Shown here: positions 22,180 through 34,976 of the stretch, piece by piece
How positions within the stretch are numbered: position 1 is the stretch's first letter
Layout of the letters: every line of letters starts with the position of its first letter
DNA from: Halichondria panicea
Taxonomy: Eukaryota; Porifera; Demospongiae; Suberitida; Halichondriidae
DNA length: 64,000 bases
Direction: 5' to 3'
Assembly (NCBI RefSeq): GCF_963675165.1
Contig: NC_087393.1
Span: 1,513,002 to 1,577,001 of the forward strand
Notes under the pieces: generated by a model
Told to the model about the DNA's origin: nothing
The model's input: the letters and a program-made list of their open reading frames with translations, nothing else
Databases searched by the model: none
Program-made: the position numbers and the translations under genes

Positions 22180-25100
22180 TGATATTAAGCATGTCCGTAC
22201 ATGTTAAGTTGGGGAGGGTAGCTATAATTGTTACTTGTGTTGGGGTTGACCGTGGGAGTACACAGTAATCAACAGTGAGAGCATAGAGTGATGTAAGTGT
22301 GAGAGAAATGACGAATGACGTGTGTGGGCTGTGTGTGCGGGCTGTGTGTGCGTGTGGGTGGGTGGGTGGTTGTGACGCAAAGGAGATTGTGCAGGTGTAA
22401 CAAAGAACACAATCTGTAGAATAATTCAGTGACGTGCATTCGATGACATGTGCGCATGCATCATGTGCGAGAATTAAGAGTAGGACGAACTATCTTCGTG
22501 CTTTCTGTCAACACTGCAACAATATCATTTTCAAGTAGAGGTGTACTCAATAAGCATTCTTCTTATGGGTCGAATCAACTATGTCATTGTGCACATTCAA
22601 TCAGGCAACAGAATCGAAAGGTTTTCTGCCGGTAACTAAGTAGTGCATGAGAACAGAGAAAGGAATGAAACACGAGGACCTTTGATCAGTTACAGTCATG
22701 AGCATGTTTTTACCCCCTCAAGACATACACAGTTACAATTCAAAGCAGTCCTTGAATTTTTGCACTACTTTCAGCAGCAGCAAGACAGACCGTGTGGCAT
22801 TGTAACAACACACCCTTGATCCCATAGCGACAACTATCAGTTTGATATACAGCACGTGTAGAATGATGCAATCTGAGCAAACAGTATACAGTAGCATGAA
22901 TTTCACAAAAAATTTTATTTTTGAGCTTAACTGCATCTCTACAAGCAGTTTTGAACAATAAATGGAAGCTAACACTGTTCTGTCAATAAAGGACAAGAAG
23001 AGGGCCTCAGGCTAGTCAAAAATATCAAAAGCCTTATAAAATCGACAAGCCTGGGAAGCACTAGCTGTTAATGGCGGCTGCACCACATACTATTACTGGT
23101 ATCTGGAGATCTACATTCCTACAACAGCAGTGCACGGAATACACACGTACACAATTACATAGTCACATTGAAGTCTTACAAATATCAGTAAAAGTTGTAA
23201 ATTTCGACGGCCAAGCACGAGAGACTCTAATGTGCAGGGATCTACTTAATTACGTAAATCATGTCGAGAGTAACACATCTAGGTACATGTGTATGCAAAA
23301 ACTAAAAACTGTAAACTGTTAGAAATATAATTAGGAAATTAATGTCTCATAGTAACTCAATTATCCCTCACAACCAGCAAGATGAAGAAAACAAAGGTCA
23401 AGCTGCTGCTATACGGAGACTTACCCCACATAATTAGGAAGACATAGAGGGGCATGACCCCAATGTAGAAGTCAGTGAACCCACTCCAACCTTGGGCAGC
23501 TATCAGTAGCACCATGGCGATGGGTATAGGGGAGGTGACCACAAAGTAGTGATGCCACTCTGTCCACTGGTCATCCTGCAAAACCAAAACACGCGTCATA
23601 ATAATTAATGCAATGCGTGTAAGAACTATAATACTCGCCTATAAAAACTTTTATCTCTTTGTTAGTTATTGAGAGCTAATTTATCAAAGACAAGTGCATT
23701 CTGTAGCTTTCATCTTTTGGAATGCTTTCTGTGTATCCATACACAGTGCCAACAATTATAGAGAATAAGTACATAACTTGAATCTCAGAAACAACACTAG
23801 TCGCCCAGCTGTAAATAGTATTGTCTATAGAAATTAATTGTATTGTCAACTAAATTTGGCAGATTTTCTTCTCGGAAAATGTTGCCAAATTCTCCAACAC
23901 ACCAAATCACACCAAATTCCAAATTCAAGTCCTCGCCAATTTTTCACATACTAACACACCGTTCAAATGCATACCGCATGATCCTTGCCAGAACGCAATA
24001 GCAAAGGGTCCATTTTTTGCTGATTTGGCTCATTCACGAAGGTTTTTCATCCGCAAAATATTATAGTAATACGGCACACAGAATGCTCTACAAAGATCAC
24101 TATTGCAAAGATCACCATAATTCACTATCTGAAAACATAATTAGTCATGTCCTCTCTCCACCCCCAACACACATACGCCTAGCAAGGTACATGTACATGT
24201 ACAGTACATGGTACTCACTAACAGCAGCACACATCAAGAGTGCGGTGCTTACGTAATAGCAGGGAGGGACGGACATCCAACGCAGGAGACTGAACGGCCA
24301 CTCTAAGAACCACTGAACCTTCACCGCAATGTTGGAACCTCTAGGCTGCACAAACAACAAAATAATAACTGTCTGGAAGCTTAAGTGTGTACGATAACAG
24401 GAAGGCAATTAAATTCGTGGCCAAAGATGAGAATCACTCAATGGGCTGATTGCAGGATACAACATACACACAGTTCAATCTTGCATGGAGAAAGTACATT
24501 TGAGGGTTTATAGGAATCTTGCTGACTGTATGCACACGTGAAAATTATGTACATGCACAATGCAGTTGTTGACCTAATACCAACTATAAATCATAATTGT
24601 GTTTGAGGCTATTAAACGGTGGCCGTGGTAAACGGGTAAAATGAGACCTATATACGTAGCCTAGGGGGTTTTATAGTGGACTGACAATAAAATTCGTACA
24701 ATACAATACAAATGTGAAACATACAATTACACCTACCCAGGTGAGTCCGAGGAGAGTCAACCTCTTCTTCTTTACTTCCTCTCTCCCCTCCCTGAGGCTG
24801 ACGTTAATCTGTACCACCAGTTCACTGTTGTCCTGGGAACGTGTATGCTCATCCAGGAGGGGGCTCTTCTCAGTGACCGAGGCCTCCGCCCGCTCCTCCC
24901 GCTTTTTGGCTACTAATCGCTGCACATAGAGACAGAATGATATGTATTGGCCAGGTATAGCACTTAATTGCGATTGTCACTCTGATATAATGGTGCCACA
25001 ATTGAACAACTAGCTACTTGTTAATACCGTACATATGTACATACAGACACTAGTATAGGTTTAGTGCACTCACAGTCACTCTCTGACTACTCTCTCACCC

Positions 25101-27819
25101 TGATATAGGCAATGGTTATGGCTGTCCCAATGTAGATGAAGTAGAAAACAGGGAACAGTATGGCCTCCACCAGTCGAACCTAGGAGGTGTGTGTGTGTGT
25201 GTGTGTGCATGGTGGTAATAGCCAGTAACCATGGTGGGTGATAATGGCCAGTAACCATGCAGTTTCTACTAGTCTAATATTATCTCAACAAAGACACATT
25301 GCAGAGCTACAGTATAGTTAGACACTGTTTACTACATGATTTAGAAGCCCAATAATGGCCAGTAACCATGGTGGGTGGTAATGGCCAGTAACCATGCAGT
25401 TTCTACTAGTCCAATATTATGTCAACAAAGACACATTGCAGAGCTACAGTATAGTTAGACACTGTTTACTACATGATTTAGAAGCCCAAAGGGCTGGTTG
25501 TATCCCAAACGTAATGAGGGTTCTACTAGCCCTGAGGGCTTCTAAATCATGTGGAAACTTCCTAAACAGTGTCTAAGCATTTTAGATCATAGCAACCATG
25601 AGTCTCTAACCAATCAGATTTCGATGTTTTTATCTAATCTTTGCTACATGATTTTCTAAGTAAGTACTAGCCTCGATTCCAGGCCGAGTTGTTTCTAGCT
25701 AGGCCGACAACTAGGCCTGGTGTTGATTGTATCTGGGCGTGTATCTGGTCGTGTTTAGGAACCAAAAAACAAGAAGCAGAGAGATTTCAAGGGCCGGCAG
25801 TGTTGGTCCTACCTACTAGTTTGTAGTCCATCACAAAGGGCAGTGAGTGAAAGCAAGAGATTTGCCATACCATGTTGAAAACCATGGCAAAGACATTTCT
25901 TCCTTCTGACAAGAGCCGGGCCTGTTCTGCAATGAGAGTGGGGCCTTCTTGTGAAGCAGACAATGTATACGTTAATCTGAACAACTTAAACTTGCAGTAG
26001 CTAGCTAGCTAGATAATCTATGGCTAGATTTTAGTTACTTCAGAGCATACACGGAGCTAAATTACGGTATTAAACTTATACGGGGAAATATGACAGGAAA
26101 CAAAGTGTGAAGAATCTCTGCTTTGGTTTCCGGTTCCTGCCACGCCCAGATACAATCAATACTACGCCGTATTTTTCAACTTCGTTCTATTTAAAAAAAA
26201 ATCGGCCTGGGACCGAGGCTAAGATTTTCTAAGTTGGATAGATCACTTCCTTTAGCCAATCAGATTGCAGTGTTTATGGCAAACATGATCTAAATACTCA
26301 TTGTCAGGGTAAAAAGCGTATGTGTAATAAGTCGTGTAATACATTCCCTTCCGTGTAAAACTTTTTTTTTTTCACTGTCCACATAGCCTCGAGGCATAAT
26401 TTGGTAAGGGTCGTCACACATATAACATGATAATCCTCATGTTGTGTGCAATATACACACAGGGTTTCATCTAGGGGGGGGGGGGCAGGGGTGAACCTCC
26501 CCCTCCACATTTTGTAAATTAATCTCATCACATTAGTACTACATGACATCATCACATTGGTTAATGTGATTAACTCAACTACATTTAAACAACTATAAGG
26601 TACAATCTTGAATATGTAACTACAGTAGACTCTCGTTAATCCGGTCACCCTTGGGACCATGCAGCTTGGCAGGAATAGCGAGGTGGCTGTATCTCAGGAT
26701 AGCCGCGGCTTAAAAACGACTTTATCTCGAATCTAATGACCACTTTTGCGGTTCTTGTCTCGAGGATAATGTAGGATAATAAATCATTCTGTTCTCTATT
26801 TAAGTGTAATCCAATTTTATTTGCTAAACCACACCCAAAACGTCATATCTGGCCGTAATATACGTATAAAATTACATTGAAAACCTTGTTTGGGACAGCC
26901 AGCACTGGCCGGTAAACGGAATAGCGAGTGGCCGTACTTCAGGGTGAGTTTTGTGCAGTAAACATATAGCTAGCATTCCGTGCCAAGCCAAATGGCCGGT
27001 ATATCGAAGTGGCCGTACTTCAGAGAGCCGGAATAGCAAGAGTCTACTGTAGATGTACTGTGAAGCACAAGCATGTAATAAGGGGTGTGGTCAACAAAAG
27101 TGGGTGTAGCCAAATATTTTGCGGCGCGCGTAACACCCCCCCACAACTAAGTTTCCTAGATGAAACCCTGTCATGTACAGGTAACTTGCTCTCAGGCTTG
27201 TATGTTTCATGCATATGTACGGTATCATCAAGGATGTATTATAAAGAGAGGGAATACCAACCCTACATGCGAGCAAACTAAAGCCACAGACTGTACTATA
27301 CACGAATTAATTTTTACTCTTTTCCACCGCCCACTTTAGTTTTTGCTCGCAAGCTGTTGCATGCCCTCTTTCTTTTATACACCCTTGGTATCATGTTATT
27401 ACTTTAAGGGCCAGCCATTTTCTGTCTAAATTAATCAGCAGTGTACATAGCTAGGATAATGTCTGCATGACCATCTCTAACAGCTTTGCACCAACATACG
27501 CTTACATCTCCATCAAAAGCCACTCCTATCACCAAGGCAACAGTGATTATGTACGCCACCACATCTCGTACAAAGTCGATACGATCTGTATAGTGAGAAA
27601 CACGGCCAACTATCAATAATAATTATTATAGAGGCCGGCTATATATAGTTATTTTGTGGCTCTGATGACCATTACCCATTATGCCCTTACCGATATCGTC
27701 CTTCTCGATCTTGACCGTCAGAATAATACTGCCCAGGACAACAGTCGAGATGAAAATTGATGCTCCTATCAGCGCTCTAGTATGTGTGTGTGTGTGTGTG
27801 TATTTGCGTGTGTGTGTGT

Positions 27820-27899
<80 letters not shown>

Positions 27900-30512
27900 T
27901 GGGTGGATGCCAGTACGGGATCTTATATAACTCCACCCACAGACAGTACATGCTAAAATCTTAGAAATCTTATAATTATACCGTATTACTAGAATGTTTT
28001 GCGAGGGTTGATCAATTCGCAACATGCTAAAATTAATAGCTGCATCAGCAGAGCCTTGCAGCTCTTCTCACTCTTGTAGCTACCAATAGCTAGCGTTCTA
28101 GTGCAGAGTTAACTACTAAGTAGAGTAGCAACACTCAGTGAACAAGTTTTGCTACGTACTCTACTGAAAAGGCTGCAATGGCATTCCAAGTAAGCAAAAC
28201 TAGGCATAACTCGAGAACGAAGCATATTTTGCAAATCCACGAATTAAAATCCATGACTAGAAGCCTATACTTGCACTTCATTGATCCTTGAGCAGCTCTA
28301 GCAGTCTACACACACACAACCGTATACCTCGCTTGCGCATGCGCACCGAGGAATAATGAAGGAGTTCAAGGTAGGTAAAATTTAGGACCTAAAACAGTGC
28401 GTTCAGCCTGATTTGTCGCACTTAAATAATGGTGGTACATGTATGGTAGCGCCCATACCATAAAGATGACATTCTGTATCAAAAGGACGTAACACTTATT
28501 TACTGGACCGATACTGCAGTTCATGGAAGCTGAAGCACCAACAAAGTGTAAAAAAGCACCGCGTCGCCTGAACAAACTCTCTCCTCTGATTCCACATAAT
28601 TATAGCCACATGCAGTCTCAGAGAACATGTGCCTACTTTATACAAGTGTGGTACACAGTGAAGTACGTACCTATAATATCAACATCCATTACAGCACATC
28701 TCACGGTACTCACCCTAACAGTAGTTGAATGTCGTCACTTTGGAGTGCAGCGTAGGCAGTGAAGACGTCCGGAGCCCCATTACCGATAGCGAGGAGGGTT
28801 ATCCCCGCTATGCTGGGGGAGAGGCGGAGCTTCTCCGAAAGCAAGTTCAGAGGGGGCACAAAGAAATTGTCTGCCTGCGTGGGGCGGGATAATGTGTGGG
28901 GGGCATTCAGACGTATGTGGGTGTGTGTGTGTGTGCGCGTGTGTGTGTGTGTGTGTGTGTGCGTGGATATTGCAAGCAGTTACCTAAGAGGATATCGCTT
29001 AGAACTGTGTACATATACTAATTTTATGAGACAAAAACTTTGCACAAACACACAAAGAACTTTTTGACAATGTTTACTAAGTTATAGTATTGCCTAACAA
29101 AGCTGTAAGGTACGTATAGCTGAGTATTCAATCCAATTGTTCAATAAACTGAAAGCACAGCAGGTGTTGATGCCTCGGTGGATGTGTCAAAGCTACATAA
29201 CGTAAAGCTACTTGTAGCTATTGCTAACTGATATCATGATCATTGTGACGAACATTTTTGCATTCATTTTGCATGCAGGCATAATCACTGGGAAACTTAA
29301 AGAGTGGGATACGATCGACCACGATTGTTGCTAAAAAGGATGCCAAAATTCCAAAGTTTAAAATTAATGGCTGCATCAGCAGCTCTCTTCTCATTTTTAC
29401 AGCTACCAATAGCTAGCGTTCTAGTTCAGAGCTACCGTAGAAAACTGGGTTATTAGCGCATGCGCTCATGGGGTCAATAGCAGAGCTCTATACGCTTATA
29501 TTGAGAATGCGTCTAAAATGCAGTCATTTTTGAGCCCCGCCCAGTAACCGGATGTCTCTGTGATGAGAGCTGACTCGTAAGCTAGCTATAAAGTGAGCAA
29601 GCAAGGCAAGCAGACAATTAACTCTAACTGGATCTATATCATACTATTATGTGTGTTACAGTTAATTTTACAGTTAATTTTACAACATTTAAATTCATAT
29701 TAACATGCAAGTACATATCACTGACTGTTGTGGCCAGTAGAGAGATGAGGTAGAGGAGCCACAGACCCAACAGAACGTACCCAAGAATCTGTATGCATGT
29801 GTGTGGGAGGGGGGGGGGGGTGTCATAGTGAAATGAAACAGCTATAGATGTGATCCATAAACAAACTTTTAACGCCATATAAAAAATCAATCGACCATCC
29901 GCTATAAAATTGACAATAAAAACAGTTTACCCACTATTGTGTTGATAAAGTATAATAGTATAGTATAACACCACAAGCTTAATTGTACCTTTGATACCAC
30001 AACAATACACAATGCCATTACTAATGTGGCTGACTAGAAACAGCATCCAACCTCACCTCCAGGCTGGCCAGATCACAGAGGACAAAAGAGAGGTAGTTAA
30101 CGAGGGCAGCCTCGTCTTGACACTGGTCCTGCACAAATGCACAGCTGTCGTTATAACCGTCATGTGTTCCTCTGGGGTTGGTACAGTCATCACCATCATC
30201 ATCTCCCAAAGGGGGCGTGGTCGGGTCATCATCATTATAACTGTAGCCGTCCAATGAGAGTAAATGTCGTTTATGTAACACAGGGTTAAGTGCGTTCAGT
30301 TTGGCTGTCCGCGAAGTAAATAGACGAGCGTAGATATTACCAAACAGTCCTTTGGGAGTGTATGTGCTGTGTACGTGTTGCAATTGAGGGGTCTTGGCAA
30401 CAAAGGTGTACATTCCCATGGCGACCAGGGCAAAAAGCCCGACAACCAATCGGACGCCAGTTCTGGTGCGGCTTCTAGTGGAGCTCATCTTAGCCTTGAT
30501 TGCAGACTGCAC
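19622..30512 (-). CDS. SLC8B1: Mitochondrial Na+/Li+/Ca2+ exchanger (NCLX, SLC8B1-type), 13 exons, with one in-frame stop
   Basis: Exons (-): 30,512-30,057; 29,788-29,726; 28,874-28,714; 27,776-27,691; 27,585-27,506; 25,179-25,099; 24,919-24,737; 24,345-24,253; 23,575-23,425; 22,147-21,968; 21,251-21,094; 20,850-20,702; 19,718-19,622. All junctions are GT-AG and phases agree throughout, giving 645 codons plus stop (human NCLX 584 residues). Exon 1 has a hydrophobic N-terminal segment, an Asp-rich stretch and a Cys-containing region like the NCLX lumenal part. The two alpha repeats are present: GNGAPD in exon 3 and GNSVGD in exon 11. Exons 4-6, 9, 10, 12 and 13 supply the remaining helices, and exons 7-8 the charged loop. 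The family exchanges Na+ or Li+ for Ca2+ across the inner mitochondrial membrane. One defect: TGA at 21,980-21,978 near the end of exon 10, where relatives have Arg. ATG 30,488 is an alternative start. Confidence 0.88.
21978..21980 (-). other. In-frame TGA in NCLX exon 10
   Basis: It lies four codons before the exon 10 donor. Coding similarity to NCLX continues on both sides and the splice phase into exon 11 remains correct. A single C-to-T change from an Arg codon explains it. Confidence 0.75.
22150..22178. repeat. (TG)n microsatellite
   Basis: A run of TG dinucleotides immediately beside the exon 10 acceptor of the exchanger gene. On the coding strand it forms the (CA)n tract of the acceptor region. 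Confidence 0.85.
25214..25490. repeat. Tandem duplication, about 138-bp period
   Basis: The block from 'ggccagtaaccatggtgggt' through 'catgatttagaagccc' occurs twice in a row (about 25,220-25,351 and 25,357-25,489) with few differences, in intron 5 of the exchanger gene. The duplicated block includes the left end of the hairpin MITE. Confidence 0.75.
25316..26300 (+). mobile_element. Hairpin MITE ('gacactgttta' family), split by another insertion
   Basis: Similarity to the 47.3 kb copy runs over 25,455-25,665, stops, and resumes at about 26,222-26,300 (attttctaagttggatag ... ggcaaacatgatctaaat). The intervening 25,668-26,221 is a separate inverted-repeat element. Confidence 0.7.
25668..26221. 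mobile_element. MITE, 'tagcctcg..ccaggccg' family, nested
   Basis: The ends tagcctcgattccaggccga and tcggcctgggaccgaggcta are inverted repeats with two mismatches. A subterminal 'gattgtatctgggcgtg' is also inverted near the right end (cacgcccagatacaatc). It sits inside the hairpin MITE above. Short relatives lie at 45.6, 55.3 and 56.2 kb. Confidence 0.75.
26460..27170. mobile_element. MITE with 16-bp perfect ends, 'cagggtttcatctagg'
   Basis: The left end cagggtttcatctagg (26,460-26,475) is matched exactly by its reverse complement at 27,155-27,170. Poly-G/C runs follow each end. A second element (26,621-27,051) is inserted inside. Confidence 0.8.
26621..27051 (+). mobile_element. Tc1/mariner-pogo-like MITE, nested copy
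   Basis: Flanked by TA on both sides (ta-cagtagactctcg ... gagtctactg-ta). It is the reverse complement of the 11.75 kb copy along most of its length. It is inserted in the cagggtttcat element, so it is the younger of the two. Confidence 0.8.
27781..27898. repeat. (TG)n microsatellite, about 115 bp
   Basis: A long TG run with two small interruptions, directly beside the exon 4 acceptor of the exchanger gene. Long CA/TG frames here are artefacts. Confidence 0.95.
28040..28356 (+). repeat. Interspersed repeat family A, copy 2
   Basis: Same word order as 7,305-7,712, ending gcttgcgcatgcgcaccgag, and shorter at the CA tract. Located in intron 3 of the exchanger gene. Confidence 0.65.
28917..28964. 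repeat. (TG)n microsatellite
   Basis: An interrupted TG run in exchanger intron 2, near the exon 3 acceptor. Confidence 0.85.
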
Positions 30513-31125
30513 TCACAATCTACAAGCATTTATAATTTAACAGCATGAACATAATACAAGTAGACTAATAGCTAGATCTGGTCTATCAAAACCTACTATT
30601 AAATGTAGAATATCCAGCCGGGGTGAATTGTAAGAGGTTGACGTTGACGTTGAGAGGCAAAGGTCAAAGCATAAATCTCGAGTTGAGACAGCCCCTCCCC
30701 TTTATTGCTCATCTTTTGGCTTTGGCATATCGCATGTGCATGTGCAATGGCTAGCCGGGCTATGACTCACTGCATGTATCAGTCTACGTGGCTAGCATCA
30801 GTGCTTATAGACCCATTGCAGTGAATACCATTGCAGAATAGTGTAGTTCTGCACTAGATCTATACTAGAACTCTTAGCTATTAGACTACCGTATGCCGGA
30901 GTTCACCGGACCGTGCAGCCATTAATAATTATGGACTTTGAACTTTTGGTCACTCATAAAAATTAATGGTGGACCTGGCCGGCTAGCTCTGGCATGCAAT
31001 AAAGGTTCACGTTTCATCAGCTATATTTATATCCTAGGCTGATGTAATCTTTTTGGTACAAACGTGCATATAAACAGGTTGTTTTGTCGCTATAATCATT
31101 CTTTTATTATATCAACAGGTTCATC
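30513..31125. promoter_or_regulatory. Divergent intergenic region, NCLX (-) and PAF-AH 1 (+)
   Basis: 613 bases separate the start codons of two genes transcribed away from each other, so their promoters must lie here (or in unseen 5' exons). I see no unambiguous TATA box or conserved site. This is inferred from position only. Confidence 0.4.
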
Positions 31126-33806
31126 ATGGCAGCCAGTGCAGTCCTCCCGTCCCCCTCTGGCCAGTACCCTGTTGGCTGTGCTCACCTTATGCACAAATTT
31201 GAGGATGATGCGGACACCCTGTTAGTGCGACTGTTTTACCCCTGTCAAGAGGGAGGAGGGGGACGTCCGTACACACAGTGGGTCCCTCATGAGAGATATG
31301 TCAAGGGATACAACGAATACTGGAAGTTTATGTTGCCAGAGAGCGGAATATCTACTGGTGAGTTATTCAGTCACATTTAATTTCCACAGAACCAGATCTC
31401 AGGCTATAATTAGAGTTACGAAGACTTTTAATAGTGGCATATACCTCAAATTACAGGTGCTTACACATTTCATTTCCACAGAACCAGATCTCAGGCTATA
31501 ATTAGAGTTACGAAGACTTTTAATAGTGGCATATACCTCAAATTACAGGTGCTTAAGCTCCAGGAAACACTTAAAGCAGTGCAGTTGTAAGAGTCTAATA
31601 GAAACTTACTCACTGTTTTGCAGAGCCACAGATCCCTGCACTGTATGGAGCACCATTGCAAGCTGAGGCTAGTACCGCTACGAGTCAGTCAGCAGTGCTA
31701 GTGTATTCCCATGGGCTTGGTGCAATGAGCATGACCTACTCTGCCATTTGTTGTGACCTTGCCTCTCACGGCTATGTGGTCGCCTCAGTGGAACACAGGT
31801 GAGAATACAATGCTCAGGGGTGGACTTTTCTTCAATATTCCTGGCAATGTTCAAACACTGATGGCTTGCATGAGTATAATGTTGAACCTATACCGTATTA
31901 AATTTCACTGTTTTTGTGGGTTAGCAATCCTATACGAAAATTAAGTCCACAAAAAGCTATAAAACGTGAAAAGCGTGGCTTCCGGTAAGCAGTCAACCCA
32001 TGAAATATAAGCCTAGTGCCTCGAACATTTCGCGGACGGTATAATTATACGTTCACATGCATGCATATAATACTGTATCCCATGCAGAGATTGCTCAGCA
32101 TGTGTGTCTCATCTGCGAGTGCCCGCGTCAGGTGGTGGTGGGCTCACGGATGAGTGGTTGGAACACCACACCCTGAAGGAGGGGGAAGAGCAATACCCGT
32201 TCAGAAACAAGCAGGTAATAGCATCTGGATATAGTAGGTAGAATACGCTTTTTAGGGCTTTAATTTGAAGTGCTCCATGTTGAGACGATTTGTAATTAAT
32301 GCCCTGCACTACACTTCACGTCTGACTACAGTGTATGTATATATGATTTCTTGCAATGCGAATATAATTATTTTGTCTATAGGTAAAAAAACGGTCTAGT
32401 GATGCAAGAAGAGCCTTGGACTTGTTGCGACTGCTCAACGAGGGAGCACCGGTGGGGAACTTGTTAGAGGTGGACCTCGACTTTGGTCAGTTCAAAGGTC
32501 GTCTTGATTTGAACATGGCTGGTATGATGGGTCACTCATTCGGGGGAGCCACTGTCATCCAGACACTCAGCGAGGACCAACGATTCAAGTGAGCTGACTA
32601 CATTGTGCTGACTACATTGTGTACAGATTTCATAGCTGAGCAAGTTTTAACCCTCGAATCAGATCAATTAAAGTAAGTTTTCTACAGGTGTGGTGTTTGC
32701 CTAGACGTCTGGATGCTCTCAGTGCACAAAAATCATGAGAATGGGTTCACGATTCAACAGCCCCTCATATTTATAAATAGCTCTGACTTTCATTGGAAAG
32801 AAAACATAGAACAAATGACAAAGATGACCAAACCTTCTAATGAGCAAGGGCTCTCCGTAGCCAGGATGATAACACTGATGTGAGAATTAAACTTTTATTT
32901 ATATCAGGAGTGACATGCACTGTTTACATGGAGATTTTCTATTCAAACTATTCCTTTTCTCCTGTATATAGGGGTACCAATCATTACTACCAGAGTGACG
33001 TGTTGTTCACATTTCCATCTCGAGCAGACAAATCGTTTACAAGCACTCTGGATGTGGTCACTGCTCACAGAGTCAACATGGACGTCAGCCATGCATTCTT
33101 GAAGAGGCATCTACTCATGGGTGAATGTTACTATAGAATCGATTTTCCAATGCAGATACCGTATAATAGGCGCATGCATATATACTGCATGGTTAGCAGT
33201 AACACCCAGTGCATAATAAACTACAAGTAACTGTGCTTAATCCGTGCAACTCACTTATATTTCAAGGTCTATATCTATATTGTAGTAGTCATAACCAGCA
33301 TGCTTACACGTTACATGTTCCTTTAGCTCTAAAACAGCCGTGGGAACATATAACTTTATTGGAAAGTCTCTTTTTACTGGGTGTGGTCAGTCATTAGCAA
33401 GTACTACACGAGGCTCATGGACTAGGCGTGTTATAAATTGCTGAAAGAGATGATGTCTCGAGGAAACACAGCTTTGGGAGTTACCCGGCAAAAATGTGCT
33501 TAATAGCCTTGTTCATAGGGCGTAACGTGGATAGTTTTCAAGGCTCCACTGCAGATTCAATGTAAAATCATCACGTGCACCACTCCGTTTCCTATCCCTT
33601 TAACTCTTCAATCTATGGTTCAACCAACTAATGTAGGCGTATGCGTGTACCATAAAAGTAAATAATATACGTGTAATCCTCTCCATGCAGATTCGAGCTA
33701 CCAGGGTCCAATTCCCAATCTTGACGGGTGTGAGGGTCATTCTGAGCATGTCATGTTCGGTTCCAATGTTGCCATCACCCCGTCCGAGCAGTCGACATGT
33801 GACTGA
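31126..33806 (+). CDS. PAF-acetylhydrolase (PLA2G7/PAFAH2-like), copy 1
   Basis: Seven exons: 31,126-31,357; 31,624-31,798; 32,088-32,214; 32,383-32,588; 32,688-32,879; 32,972-33,120; 33,691-33,806 (TGA). GT-AG signals and phases agree; the product is 398 residues, close to PAFAH2 (392) and PLA2G7 (441). PAF-AH landmarks are an N-terminal PVGCAHLM segment, YSHGLGA with DLASHGYVVASVEHR (exon 2), the nucleophile elbow GHSFGG (exon 4), CLDVWML with the probable catalytic Asp (exon 5), and a His in GTNHYYQSD (exon 6), completing a Ser-Asp-His triad. The enzyme removes the short sn-2 acyl group from PAF and oxidised phospholipids. No signal peptide is visible, so an intracellular PAFAH2-like role is likely. 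The C-terminus is short compared with copy 2. Confidence 0.9.
31381..31556. repeat. Direct tandem duplication in PAF-AH 1 intron 1
   Basis: A block of about 84 bases starting atttccacagaaccagatct and ending aaattacaggtgctta occurs twice (about 31,380-31,463 and 31,470-31,554), almost unchanged. Confidence 0.85.
31891..32043. mobile_element. MITE fragment, ccgtata family
   Basis: Begins taccgtatta and ends cgaacatttcgcggacggta. Internal words (acgaaaattaagtccac, gcgtggcttccggtaagcag) match the 17.4 kb element. Located in intron 2 of PAF-AH 1. Confidence 0.65.
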
Positions 33807-33938
33807 TTGTTATCATACGATCATGTATGTACATGGAACTAAATATATTCAGTCATTTTATTCTGTGCATGTATATGCATGCTATAGGTCCTGATAAATA
33901 ATTATTATGCTCAGAATAATTTTAGCATAATAGGTGTC

Positions 33939-34209
33939 TACTGTATAGCCGGTAATTTTCGGGGGCAAAACATTCGTGGTTGAGCAATATTAATTTTCGT
34001 GGATAATAATTATGTTTGTATATTTGCTGCATGCATGCTAGGCAAGGTCGCTTCGCTTTGACTTGTGTGTATTGTATTTTGTACTTAATAAGTCGATTAG
34101 GTGGTATCCTTTGTAGCAAAAATGTCTAGATAGTATCCAGAGCTTCAACCACAAACATTTTACCCCCCCCCCCCCCCCCCTGGAAATTACCAGCTATATA
34201 TATACGGTA
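33939..34209. mobile_element. MITE, ccgtata family, with poly-C run
   Basis: The left end tactgtatagccggtaattt is inverted imperfectly at the right (aaattaccagctatat ... tacggta). Near the right end lies an 18-base C run (34,163-34,180). Located just 3' of PAF-AH 1. Confidence 0.65.
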
Positions 34210-34976
34210 ATAGGTATCAATGTCCATTTGACGTTCTCATGGTGAAAATGGCTGAAGGTGAATATTATGGATCAGTTCAAGTCAGCATGAGAATTGTAAG
34301 AAATGTGTACTATTTATTAGGTGGTATCCTAACCAACAGTTACAAACTCTCCAAATAGAATCTGAAAAAGCTGCCATTGCATTTCATTCAGGTTTCACAA
34401 ACTTGACATAAATTTTGGGTAACAACAAACTGATTGACAAGTCTACATGCAACGTTTTTGTACACATCTTTTGGTTGTCCTGGGCTTTAGCTTGTTCATT
34501 CTTGTGTTTCCATGGCCTTAAATATTCACTTTTCCACATGAACATGTCTTTTTTCTAAAATTTAACAAACAAAATTAGAGGTCATTATGTTATTCAACTT
34601 GCAAGGGGAAATAACTATAGTTACAACATGATTGTACTGTCCTGTAGGGTGATCAACTTGCTGAAAGTTCCTGCAGCATTGTCAATGTTTGTACAGACTT
34701 AAGATGCATCATCACCTAATAACTCCAGTCAAACATTTCTCGATGGAAAATAAATCAGTATAAAGACTGTACAAAATGAAAGCACCACAGGTGCTGATGC
34801 CTCGGTGGAGGTGCCAAATCTATAGATATGCATGCAGATACAATTGTAGATAAATTCTAGCTAGGTCATTTTAAGTGCCGTAATTTTTATTTTCACCTTG
34901 CACATGTACATTTGATTCTACGTGGTGATAATTAAGACATGCAGTTGCTGATTTCTATGTCTTTACAATTAAAATC

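Noticed and set aside
26304-27303. Frames of 70-118 codons in exchanger intron 5
   Set aside because: They lie in the nested MITEs and have no coding character.
27681-28025. Long frames of alternating Cys-Val or His-Thr
   Set aside because: Translation of the (TG)n/(CA)n microsatellite.
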